A stretch of 64,000 bases of DNA, from contig NC_081337.1 of NCBI RefSeq assembly GCF_022539665.2, forward strand, positions 8,718,679 through 8,782,678, written 5' to 3'. Of the stretch, positions 46,448 to 57,720 are shown one piece after another (position 1 is the first letter of the stretch; each line of letters opens with the position of its first letter). The DNA comes from Daphnia carinata (lineage: Eukaryota; Arthropoda; Branchiopoda; Diplostraca; Daphniidae). Made by a program: the position numbers and the translations under genes. The notes below the pieces were generated by a model. That model saw nothing but the letters and a program-made list of their open reading frames with translations, was not told where the DNA came from and did not search any database.

Positions 46448-49400
46448 AAAAAAGAAATCAATCCACTCAAGTCCCTTGTTTCTTGTGTCTTTAAAAAACC
46501 CACCCCTCCCCCTACACCCTCTTGTTCTGCATTTTGAATTACGCAAATTTTCTATATGCCATTGTGCCATCATTAGCAAAGAGACACGACTCTCACGCAA
46601 ACCATCATATCCAGCAAATTCTTCTTTCCCTTCACGAAAATGGAATTAATATAACATTCATATATTTTATAATGATTCACGTAAAAACAGGCTGTTCAGT
46701 TCAATCGTCAAACCTTTTTATACTTTCCCTTTCTTTACCTTCTTCTTTGCCATCGGCTCTCAAGTTGCAAAAAAGTTCAAAAAAAAAAAAAAAAAGAATA
46801 AACCGAATTGATTTCGTGTCTTATCACTTGAATTGACACGAGATTCTTCACCTACATGCACGAAGCATTTTCATTACGTTTTTCTTTATGTTGAAAATAT
46901 CGTTGTGAAACGCCGAAGCGACGAAGTCTATCACCAATATCCCGTCCTTTCAACTTCCTCTTTTCAGCGCAACAAATCAAATGCGATCAGCCGCTTCTTT
47001 TTGAACGCATCCGCCATTTCATTGAAAAAGACTTCCGATGCTCTCTCAATTCTATCTAGCGTACCAAGAGTGTGACTCGACCAACCGTTCTTCAATGTCA
47101 TTTACACTCGGCAAAAAACAAAAAAAAAAAGCTTCATCGAAAAACACTTGAACGCGATGAAATAAAGAGCAACTCGAATGGAAAACAAAAAGAACTGGAT
47201 ACGACCGTGCGTGTTTGTCACACGTAACAAAATCCCAACCAGTTGTCAGGCTTTGAACCGTTCATTGATTCTTTTGGCGCTTTACACATCCGAATTTTTC
47301 TTCAATTTTTCAACAGATTTTTTCTTTGAAATTCAACAGACGGTTTTGAAACCATTTTTCGTCATCAATCTTCTTTCCTTTTGGGTTAAGCAACGAGGTG
47401 ATGTAGGCAATTAAAGTCTTCCTCATTCTTCGTTAATCAGAAAACTCCCAAATAATCAGACGAAAAAGGAAAAACAAACACTACCAGAAGAGTGAAATGT
47501 AAAGGTAAAACAAACAGCCCGTCAAGTGAGGTTATCTTTTAATCCAAAAGACGGGAGGATTGATAACATAAAAAAAAATAAAAATAAGGACCAGTCATAA
47601 GAATAACAACCTTTTTTTTTCTTCTCTCCCTGCAAAAGAGCTTTGGGCAAAAAACCACTCAGTTTGTAGCTATGCGCGTCTGTGCCAAACGAAACAACAC
47701 GATCCGCCAACCGTTTCGATCACGCGTTGCGTTACTGCACTCGTTTTCTTTCTCCGCCTTTTTATTTTTTTTTGTGTGTATGTGTATTTTCCATTCTCGA
47801 GATGAGAAGGAAAAAAAACAGACGATCAATAACTATGGCAGAAAACACACACACAAAAAAAGAAAAGGGACAGAAACATGTGCGTAGCTGTTTGAGATGG
47901 CTTTGTGTCTACATAGATTTCAAGATGCTAACTTTGGACAGCCAATCATGATGGAGCAGCAGCCAAACTTCAAGATGTTTCGAAAAACTTATGCAGTTTC
48001 TTTTTAACCCTTAATATGTGATTCACGCAAAGATCAAAGAGGCAATAGTTTCCAGTTGCCTTACTTGCCCATAAAGTAAAGATGTATACACATAGCCATT
48101 TTAACAAACATCTGGGAAAAAAATTCAAAGCGTTATGTTGTTGTGTCGGTTATAGACGCATCACGCACGGGGGACCCCGTACTCTGTAAAAATCAGGTAC
48201 AATAGGCTTGAAAAATTCCAAGAGACCGGAGAATAAAAAGAAATAGAGAATGCCCCGACACCCTTCGGTGGCGCAAAGATCGTGTCGGACGTCTTTTACA
48301 GGCCTATGGCGACCCCCAACGACTTAATGACTTATGGCTTGTTATGCTTTCCCTCTACGACCGAAGAGTCCAAGCTTTTTGGATGATTTACGATTACTGG
48401 CTGACACGGACAACTTGTATACAGCGTATTTCTACTCACTCGTTTTTACAGTTCTTTCTATTGCTAGGTTAAACGTGGAATATTTCACAACGCACGGTCT
48501 ATTATACTTCCGTTTTGAGTTAAGATGACTCGACACGAATCCTATTCATCTACGGCTCGAATCTGCGTTTGGCGAATAGTTTGCCGCAACAATGACAACG
48601 CTATTCACGTCAAAAGTATATGCAAGAAGAGTGGGAGAGCTGACATACGAACGGTTAAAAAAAAAGTTCAATCCATTATTCATAGATAATTTTTTCGACA
48701 CAGTGAAAAGAAAAAAAAGGCAACAACAAAAAAAAACTTTTCCTTTTTGGTGGAGAAATAATGGGTTCAGTAATCGCCTAGTTTGGAATGAGTCTAGAAG
48801 GGTGGGCCAATTGCGTCAATACACACGAGCACAAAAACAATTTTATTCCCTTTATTTTTGTTATTCTGCGTGAAGATCAATAGAAACAATTTCAACAATC
48901 TTTTAGGCCACTTGGTTGTAGACGGTCACGATCTACTCACGCTTTTTTTTTTTATCAACAAAAAAGATTTTCGAATTTTATCGAAATTCTTTTTGAAAAT
49001 GCCAATACTTGAAAGTTTCGTAAAAAAACAATTCGCAAAAACTTGTTGGAAACAAAATACGAATGCAAAAAGAGGTATAGATTATTCCTTAATTAAGGCG
49101 GACGTCCACTCGTCGTTTATGAAGCCCACCCTCCCGCCTCATGAACGCGTTCATCGATCTTCCAACTGGACACGGACTGCTAGCTGCTATTACACATTCG
49201 CTATAAATTGCGGACGGGGCCAGTAAACAACCAGGCGGATCGTGCGCGGAAGACATTGAGAGCGAGTGTGAAATATTTGCATTCCATCCCCTTTCGTGTT
49301 ATATTCAACGTACGCGCATACGAGGCACGCCAAACCGGCTGCATACAACATCATCGGATCGATCACCGATTTATGAGAATTATATTTAACAACGCCGTTT

Positions 49401-50872
49401 TTTTTTTGCACGATTCTATTCAACAATACGTCATGCGACAACAAAAATGGCAAAACAAATTTCCGTAAAATAAAAAAAGATTTCGTAAAACACGATCGTA
49501 GTCTTCCCAATCAAAACTGTTTCATCTCGAGATCCTAAATATTTTACGAGAGGTATCGATGCAAACAATCGTTTTCTACCATAGGCAGTTGGATGGCTGC
49601 CGACAAAGAGAGAGGAAAAAAGACGCGTCGCCATCGCAAAAAAAAAAAAACATTAACATATCTGCTTTTGATATGGTACTCAGCATGTCACTGCTATTTT
49701 TTTTTAAAAAAAAAGGGGAACAAAAGCAGAAAAAAAATAGGCACTCGGTCACGTTTAGCAATATGACATGTATGAAGCGTACAGGACCTGAATAGGATCC
49801 CCATGGAGAGGCGAAGAGGTCATATGCAATATGCAAACCAACCGAGTTAGCGTTGAAATGGCAAACTCTGAATAATAGAAAACGGCCCGAGCGCTATAAC
49901 CATATTTGGTTAGGAAAGCGGTGAAATGAGAGGCACGCCAAAAGACTAGTTTACTTGTCAAGCTAGATAAAAAGGAAATTAGTTGGAAGGCGGTTAACGT
50001 AGACTGATTTTTGGAGAAAATAAAACAGTGTCAACCATCAATCGACTCAAGATTGCTATAGATTCCCAAATAGATGGCGTTTTCAATTCAAATCAAAAGC
50101 TCACGAACAGGCGAAAAATTATTTTGATATTAGACGTGAAAAAATAAATCCTAGCGCCATCTTTGGGGAACTGTCGTCACCTTCTTGTTATTTTAGTCAC
50201 GAATGAGCCAAGACAAACGGCCAGATTCAAAGTCACTGACGGGTAGCGGTAACGTATTATTCCATCCCTTCCGTAACCTTCAACATCGTCTCATGGTTGT
50301 CAAGCTCAAGATCAATTTACTAGCCCCACCCTCGCCTCTAACAGAATAGAACTAGAAGACAAAAAAAAAAAATGTTTAGAAGCTCAAGGTAAGAAGGGAA
50401 AAAAAAAGTTCAAATAGTGTGAACCAATCAAATGTGATTTCCCAGCAAAAGAAACTCAAGAAATAAAACCTGTTTGAAGGCGAAGGATTAAATAGACAAA
50501 AAAAAGTTGCGAAACTGCTGCGGCATCTAGCGTTTCAGTACAACGAATAAATTTCTACACAACCGGACCCGACAAAATTAGTTAAGAGTGAACTGATCAA
50601 ACGTCACATGGTTAACAGCTGAGGGCCTTCAAGGACTGTTCTTTGTTAGGACAAGTGCAAGGAGCTCGTCGGCACGCTGATACACCACACCCTTTATGCA
50701 AACGTTCTACGAGCAAAGCGAAAGCGAACGATTCTTTTTTAGGGGGGGAAACAAAAACGCGTTTGAGGGGTTAGTTGGCTCGCCTTCCTTCTGGGATTCG
50801 GTAGCGTGATAGAGAGAAGTTTCGCAGTGTTGTATCTCAATCCACACGTTTGCCATTGTCCGCGTAGAAGAG
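46448..50872. other. Intergenic between the secreted coiled-coil gene and hexosaminidase
   Basis: About 4.4 kb with no supported gene: the 3' UTR of the upstream gene, A/T-rich DNA with several poly-A and poly-T runs, and the hexosaminidase promoter side. Open frames at 48592-48873, 48858-49226 and 49190-49510 are short, Lys/Phe rich and lack recognisable domains. Confidence 0.5.
46797..46802 (+). terminator. Candidate polyadenylation signal of the secreted coiled-coil gene
   Basis: AATAAA follows an A run about 350 nt after the stop codon at 46445-46447. Confidence 0.35.
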
Positions 50873-53162
50873 ATGGCTTTAAAATTTCTATTACTCGTCG
50901 GCCTGTTCTTCATCGCTATTGGCGTCATCGCGCAGGAAAGTGTGAAACAATCGGCCAGGTAAATATGAAAAAAGCATTGATTGAGTTCTTTAATATTATT
51001 TTGACTTTCGAGATTCGTGTGTTATGCAACCAAAAGACGGGGATTTACGCAAAGAATGAGCAAAATGAGGAAATGTAGGTTGCTTTCTAATAAAAAAAAA
51101 TTTACATAATCCGTTATGTAGACAAGAGTCGCCGTGGGCTTGGGCGTGCCGAACGGGCCGAGGGTGCGTCAAAGTGGCAAAAGATTCACCCGTGCAAGAT
51201 GGAGACGACATGACCAATCCAACTTTGGCTGGATGCAAGTTAACTTGCAACGGCGAGTCCACCCTGTGGCCAAAACCTCGCAGTATCATCTCCCTTTCAA
51301 AAACCCTCGTATCTTTCCATCCAACGGACATACGAATCAATCGCATTTCGGCTCCGACTCCAAAGGTTATTCATCTCTAATCGTAAAATTCAAACACACA
51401 AGTGGATACTCAAAAACAATTTTTCTTTATAGGTCAAATCATTGACAAATGAGGCCATTCAAGTACTACGAAGTACTATCCGCAAGGGCATTCCGAGTAC
51501 GCACAGAGGTCGCAATCAAACAAAAGAGACACAACGACCTTACATCAATATTCAAGTATCCATCGTGTCGGGTGAAGAACGCATCGAGATGACAACTGAC
51601 GAATCTTACAACTTACACGTCGAAACGATTTTTGCCACGGCCGCAACGCCCGCTAGTCCCCGTAGCACTACGTCCGTCTCAATCACGGCTACTACCTTCT
51701 TCGGCGCTCGCCACGGACTTGAAACACTATCACAAATTATGGCCTGGGATGACACCTTGGGAATGATGATTATGTTAACGGACGCCAACATTTCAGATTC
51801 GCCAGCCTACGTTCATCGTGGACTTCTCGTCGATACGTCACGTAATTACGTAAGCGTTCCAGTCATCAAGAAAATTCTCGACGCCATGTCTTACGATAAA
51901 CTCAACGTGTTCCATTGGCACCTTACGGACACGCATTCTTTCCCTTTTGTATCTACTCGGGAACCGAGATTGGCCCTTTACGGCGCTTACTCTTCCGACA
52001 AAGTATACCGACCTGAAGATATTAAAGAACTCGTTCATTACGCCACCGTTAGAGGCATCAAAATCGTGCCAGAATTCGACGCTCCTGCTCACGTTGGAAG
52101 CGGATGGGAATGGGGGGAACGTGCTGGAATGGGTCAGTTAGCACTTTGCATCAACAAGGAGCCATGGTCAACATACTGCGTGGAACCGCCATGCGGAATG
52201 CTAAATCCCGTTAACGACAACATCTATTCCGTATTAAGCAATATCTACCAGGACATGCGAGACTTGTTCGTCAGCGACATTTTCCACATGGGTGGCGACG
52301 AAGTCCATTTCACGTGCTGGAACGAAACGACTGAAATTACCGATTGGCTAAAAACGCAAGGACGGACAAACAGAAGCAAAGAAGATTTCCTCTATGTATG
52401 GACCTATTTTCAAAATCGAGCGTTAGCCGAACTGGACAAAGCTTATGACAATGAACAACCCGTCGTTCTCTGGACCAGCGGTTTTACAGAGGATGGCCGT
52501 GCAGACAAATATCTGGACAAGAATCGATACGTCATTCACATTTGGACAACCGCTACCGACGAGAGTATCGCCCAATTGTACCGTCAAGGTTTCAAATTGA
52601 TTATGTCAAATTACGACGCATGGTAAGTGGTCAACAATATGCCTAAAACGTAACTCCATTGAAATGTTCAACTTCGTCTCAAAACAAAAGGTACCTTGAT
52701 TGCGGTTACGGACAATGGGTTGGTGATGGGCCAAACAATTGGTGTTCACCATACATCGGCTGGCAAAAGGTCTACGAAAACAGCCCCCGTAAACTAATTG
52801 TTAATTTCAACGAGACATACAACCCAAAACAGATATTAGGTGGTGAAGGCGCCATATGGTCTGAACAGGTACAACAGCGCAATTTGAACGTTCAATTAAA
52901 AAAGTTTTTCAAAAACAAAAGGAACAAAGGTGTTCAACATGTAAAAAATGCTATTCAGGTTGACAGCACGACTATCGAAGGGAAATTGTGGCCTCGTATG
53001 TCAGCTGTAGGAGAGAGGCTATGGAGCGATCCAGACACAACATGGAGAGCTGCCGAACATCGTCTCTATCATCACCGCGAACGACTAGTACAACGTGGAA
53101 TACAAGCAGACGCCCTTCAGCCAGAGTGGTGTCACCACAACGACGGCTATTGCTTCCTCTAA
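50873..53162 (+). CDS. Secreted GH20 beta-N-acetylhexosaminidase (chitooligosaccharidolytic type)
   Basis: Five exons (50873-50958, 51122-51365, 51433-52622, 52691-52868, 52959-53162) encode 633 residues. The enzyme removes terminal N-acetylglucosamine from chitin oligomers in moulting and from glycans, by substrate-assisted retaining catalysis. Order: signal peptide (about 1-20, LLLVGLFFIAIGVIA); a Cys-containing N-terminal segment; the GH20b-type domain with FGARHGLETLSQ; then the TIM barrel with RGLLVDTSRN, FHWHLTDTHSFPF, VPEFDAPAHVGSGWEWG, and HMGGDEVHFTCW carrying the catalytic Asp399-Glu400 pair. Aromatic subsite segments HIWTT, WYLDCGYGQW and GGEGAIWSEQVD follow, then ERLWS and a Cys-containing end. 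Catalytic residues are intact. The 90-nt intron 52869-52958 is stop-free and in frame. It resembles insect chitinolytic Hex; lysosomal HexA/B type is the less likely alternative. Confidence 0.95.
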
Positions 53163-53279
53163 TTGCAGTAGACAACATGTACCCGGAATCAACAAAAATG
53201 TTCAAGGTGATAGAGCCCTTAAGTTCTTGAAATGTCACCTTGACGATGTCTGCTGGTTGCTATAGTGATCGATCACCGA

Positions 53280-53285
53280 AATAAA
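53280..53285 (+). terminator. Polyadenylation signal AATAAA of hexosaminidase
   Basis: AATAAA lies about 118 nt after the stop codon, next to a short palindrome GTGATCGATCAC at 53265-53276. Confidence 0.5.
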
Positions 53286-54131
53286 ACAAAATTGTCGCAA
53301 TTGACAAGCTTTTGCTCAGGCTCCATTCTTTTTAACCCAAGAAAGCTCACAGCAAAAGACGGCCATTCAAAATATGACGAGATAAACCTGACTGTCTGTA
53401 CAAGGCTTAAAAAAAAAAATGGCAACCAGAGTTTTAAAAAATGTTGAGCCTCTAACGTCTTGTCAAGTTGGCCCTTCGCTCGACGAACACACTTAAACTA
53501 ATGCCTAAGAGGCTACACATGCATTCAAGTAGAGATAAACGAAAATGGACTTACCGAAATCGGCGACATGTCCTCCTGAATTTCTGATGATTATTCACTC
53601 TCTGCCATCATTTCCTAATGACTTGCGTAGTTCCATTCACGTCGCGTCTGCTACCAAAACAGATATGACAATTAACAAAGGTTCATGACAGCATCCTATT
53701 AAAATGCTCGAGCAGTAATACCTTTACAACGGCATCGATGATCTCAAAATGGTTCCATAGGGTGACGAAGTGTTGCTAGGCCCAGAGACAACAGTGAAAT
53801 GACTGTCTTTCTTCTGTTTCTACACCTGCCATCCCTTTTGCTTACCCAACCTTACAATCCACGTTGCACGTGAAGTTATGGGAAGGGGTTGCAGACATGG
53901 CTACAGCGAATACAATTTGAAGAAAAAACAACCAATTAGATAAGCTAAATATCAATCCGAACGTTTTTCTAACGGAAACCTGTTTTGATTTCCAGCTAAT
54001 TTTAACGCAACCATGCAAAACGAGTGCTTACATAGCAAAATATGCACATGCAGCGAATAATACTAATAATTTCTTATACCCAAGTTCACTGACACAGTTA
54101 TGAAAGACAATATGCAACAAGAACGATTTTG

Positions 54132-54228
54132 CTACTATCCTTTACTTCTTCGGCTACATAATGTTTTTTAGAACAATCAGTTCTAAAACATCGTTCAGCA
54201 ATCGCCATTGGGCTGATAGGATAGTACC
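54132..54228. repeat. Imperfect inverted repeat / potential long hairpin
   Basis: The core at 54163-54188 is TTTTAGAAC, a 5-nt loop AATCA, then GTTCTAAAA. Pairing extends outward through ATGTTTT/AAAACAT with two extra T on the left. A further pairing block TACTATCCT/AGGATAGTA sits about 30 nt outside on each side. It could be a pre-miRNA-like fold or a decayed inverted-repeat element. Confidence 0.5.
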
Positions 54229-54568
54229 GTCCTGTATCCCCTAAAGCACTAGAAGTCTTTGGCTATCTAGATTATCCTCCTATACTTAGACTGGATCACC
54301 GTCCCATTACCTCCAAAGGTTTAAAGAAATTCGCTCTATTTACCGTTTTCTTTTATTCGACATCTTCATCAGCCTTGCGTAGCAATAATGGACAGGATAG
54401 TTCCAATAAACAATTTGAAAAACATCTGCGAATTAAAAAAAAAACAAAAAACAATATGGTGCGGAATTAAGAGAGGGCTATTCTCATAAGACTGACAAAC
54501 CTGCATATCGAATTTTGGTAAACGGGACAAGTCGTCCGTTTTCTTGCTGTGTTCATGATACACAGTAA

Positions 54569-56827
54569 CTAGCAATGCTCTGCAATGCTATGGATAAATC
54601 GCCAGAGATGGTCATCATTGACCGGATCTTTCAAATACAGGATCTTAATATTTGAGTGGCTGTAACATTCGATGATGCCTTCGTTTTCAAAAACCTTTAA
54701 GGCATTTCGAACAGCGGCTTCTGCATCACCCACTAAAATGTTGTACATTCAATCATTAGCGAAATGCCTAAGTGGGAATAGCATTGTGTAACGTTTTTCA
54801 TTAAAAACCCACTTGAGTCTCCTTCCTGGGCTTCCAAAACTCGTTTGATAAACATTTTTTCTTCCATTACGTCCATTTTACGAAGCTCCAATAGTTGTTT
54901 AGCTCCAACACTAGATTGCCAAAAGAACCATTGTACACCACATCGCAATATAATGAGAAAGCTACGTTTTAACATATACAATACTTACTAGTAAATGTCC
55001 AAGAGTTTAGTTGCGATTGTGGCAATCCATTTATGCGACAGAGCGTTATCAATGTTGACGTAAAGAAATTTTTCGATGACAGGTCTGTCTGCCCAATGTT
55101 CATCTTCATCAGAGTCCACATCCAAATAGTAAGCTATTCTCTTCGCCATTTGCTGCTCACTAGAATTTGGCTCGTCTGATTGTTGAGAGAGCACTTGATT
55201 ATCTATTAAGTAGTCGAGTACTTGCTTCTCAACAACGGAAGCTGGCACACACGGTGGAGTGATGAAATCGATTTCATAGCGTAAAATTCCAACCATTTTC
55301 CTATAGTTTTCTAGTAATGCAGTCTGACTGACTCGACAGGTATCCGAATGTAAATCAACTTCCATCAAGTGCATCACAGAAAACAAACTTTTCACTTTTT
55401 GGAGAATTGAATTAAAGAATTAGAACCGACATAAAGCAGAAAAAAAAACCATAACTTACTCATGAGGGATTCCAGTTTCATCACGTCTACTGCAACGGAC
55501 GTGAAAGGACTGACCCCTCCAAGGGATAAAACCTTGATACTATACTGGGTGATATTATCAAGTTTTCCAACAAATGCCAGGTCACGATGCTGGTGATATT
55601 TTTTCTGGAATTCATTCATCAATCGTATACAAATATGTAATTCGAGATTCCTGGCCTGAATGCGGTATTGCAAAATCATTGCGAGGACATGAACACTCAT
55701 GATTGGGGTGTTTTTCCAAATTTCTAAAGAACGAATATCGATGAAGCTTGAAAAGAGCTTGAACCACGAATAACTCGAATTACCATGCTGTAAATGTTGT
55801 TTTAAATGCGGGATCATACTGCTTTGACTCTGATTCTTGCAAATATAATCCTGGAAGGGGTAAATGGCAGAAAGTATGGCACTAACGTAGTGGGCAGAAA
55901 ATAATGACAGTGACGTGACTAAAATAATCACCTTAAAGGAATGCGGCAGCGAAAAACTAATTCGAATGCTAGGTTTCCATCCACTGTATGCTATGTGATC
56001 ATCTAAACCTCGTGATGAAATACAATCCAGTGGCAACTCGTAGCAAATTGAGACTGGGACCAATAACATATCAAGTTGCTGATTACTGCTAATTGAATTT
56101 TTAATGGCCTCCAAATGGATGTCTGAGTAAAATAATCATGGGAAAATGAGGCAGAAACACAAACTAATCATCAAACTAATATACCTGAATGTTCACTGTT
56201 TATGAATAATACTTTACAGGCTGCACCAATTGGCTCTTGATGAGAAACAGCAATTTCTGCTATCCCATTGCTTGGGGTATTTTGTTCCAAAAATTTTATG
56301 GGCTCATGAAGCCCAACAGCTAGGGTGTATCCTAAAACTTGTGCATCCCATTTGCCATGACAAATTCCAATATAGAGTTTAGGAACTCTCATTTGATCTA
56401 AACGTTCAAGCTGACCCCAATGGACTTGAAGGCTTTTAAAATTTTGTAGCAAAATATGATGGAGTGAAACCAAGCACTTTCTAGTTGGCTGAACAGCTGC
56501 CAGCTAAATAAAACCATGTGTATGGTTAGTACATAAAAAAAAAAGTGTGTATAAGCTATGAAATATACCAGGTTTCTCACACCTAGTTCTTCGTAAGCAC
56601 ATGTGTCTGGATTAGAAGCAGATGGAAAGCAAGTTGTGCAAGGAGGATGGGGATGATATTCTTTTTCCTTGGGAATTAGAAAACATGGCTTGATTTTATG
56701 CTGGACAAGAGCATCATTTCGGTTCTATAGAAAGAAGTGGAGGTGTAAGATTAATATCAAATTACGATATAGTATTCTTATTCTTCCTGACTTGTCGGAT
56801 CACTCTGGGGAATACGACGTTCGACAT
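54569..56827 (-). CDS. GPAT1/GPAM-like protein without recognisable acyltransferase motifs (probable pseudoenzyme)
   Basis: Eight exons in transcript order (56827-56792, 56724-56569, 56503-56185, 56122-55932, 55850-55460, 55394-54989, 54961-54813, 54732-54569) give 603 residues with all phases consistent; exon 1 is the least certain. Similarity to mitochondrial glycerol-3-phosphate acyltransferase runs along the protein: a Cys pair (C41, C44) and LGVRN near the N-terminus as in GPAT1, then HxGQLE, the LVPVSICY strand (192-198) matching GPAT block IV, the S-x-R-x-SF...SFKDYI segment, TPIMSVHVLAMILQYR, and the C-terminal KxFxxxGxx region. GPAT1 is about 828 residues, so roughly 200 are missing. 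The catalytic H-x4-D is not present: H113GKWD117 is one residue short at that place. GGFFIRR and FLEGTRSR (substrate-binding blocks) are not visible. A structural or regulatory role, for instance beside GPAT in lipid or piRNA biology, is only inference. Confidence 0.82.
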
Positions 56828-57720
56828 TGCAAAAACAAAAACACATTAAAATGGCAGCTTTTCAAGGAATAATTTGATTTTTTAAAATGAAAGATTTGTA
56901 AATCTTAAACTAAAACGAAATTCCAAGAAGGTTTCCCCTAGGGTAATGAGCCAGCAAATGCAAATTTTGGAAAAATCCAAGAACGTGACTAAGGATTTCA
57001 AAAGCAGGAAAAGATAGTGCCAAATCTCAGTGGCTGTCCTATTCCTAAGTCTGGCTAACTCTAACCCCGTGCCCCGTCCCCCTTTGCCCAATGTGGGGCT
57101 TATTCCCCGAGTTACCTATGGCCAGCCTACTTCTTGCTTACCAATGAGTAGCAACACTCAGATAGCCCGACGGGATTCGAACTGAAAATTCAGGTGCCCT
57201 ACGCCACGAAAGCCCCACCACAAAACCTCGAAGTAGCATTCCGAGGACAGGGAATCAAACCACCATTTTCCAAGACGATGGTGGGTACACTCGGATTGCT
57301 CACCAAAACCGGCCCAGCCTACCCATTTGGAGATACAGTCTACCCGGATTGCCTATGGGTGAAAATGTTACGTATTCTTGGCGGCAATCCGTGGGTAAAC
57401 CGGTTTTCTGCGAAAATGGGGCCGAACCTTTCTAAATTTCTATACTATCGACAGGCTATTGCAAATAGAGTAATATATACGTGATAATGCTGCCTTAAAT
57501 TTTCTTAATTGGCAATCATAAGTTATTTGATCACAGTTCGTAACGAGATTTGTTAGATATGACAATAAAAACAAGTAGCCTCTAGGCATATTTTTCTCCG
57601 CGTGGCGGTAACGTTTATGTATACATAGCAGACAAAATGGAAAAGTCGGCTAACGGACTTGACTTACCGTTTCACGGACAATCAACAATCGTGTGATGTG
57701 TCTTGTGTAATGGAAAAAAA
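56828..57720. other. Shared 5' region of the divergent GPAT-like and SNX14 genes
   Basis: About 0.9 kb between two start codons pointing away from each other. It holds tRNA-derived repeat-like sequence at 57160-57290 and an open frame at 57194-57484 that overlaps this repeat and is not called. Promoters of both genes should lie here; no clear TATA box is seen. Confidence 0.5.
57160..57290 (-). mobile_element. tRNA-like repeat, possible SINE fragment
   Basis: On the minus strand there is a box-A-like TGGCGTAGGGC (57206-57196) and a box-B GTTCGAATCCC (57182-57172), separated by only 13 nt, so it cannot be a working tRNA gene. Just upstream on that strand a second arm-like sequence has a CCACCAT/ATGGTGG stem followed by GTTTGATTCCC. 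Two degenerate tRNA-like units in a row suggest a tRNA-derived SINE. Confidence 0.35.

Larger units (their letters stand above)
53163..54568. other. Intergenic between hexosaminidase and the GPAT-like gene (convergent)
   Basis: No gene is recognised. The stretch holds the hexosaminidase 3' UTR, an imperfect long hairpin near 54130-54228, and the presumed 3' UTR of the minus-strand GPAT-like gene. Open frames are short and not conserved in appearance. Confidence 0.5.

Noticed and set aside
57165-57225. Minus-strand tRNA gene
   Set aside because: Box A and box B are only 13 nt apart and no anticodon arm can form, so it is not a functional tRNA.
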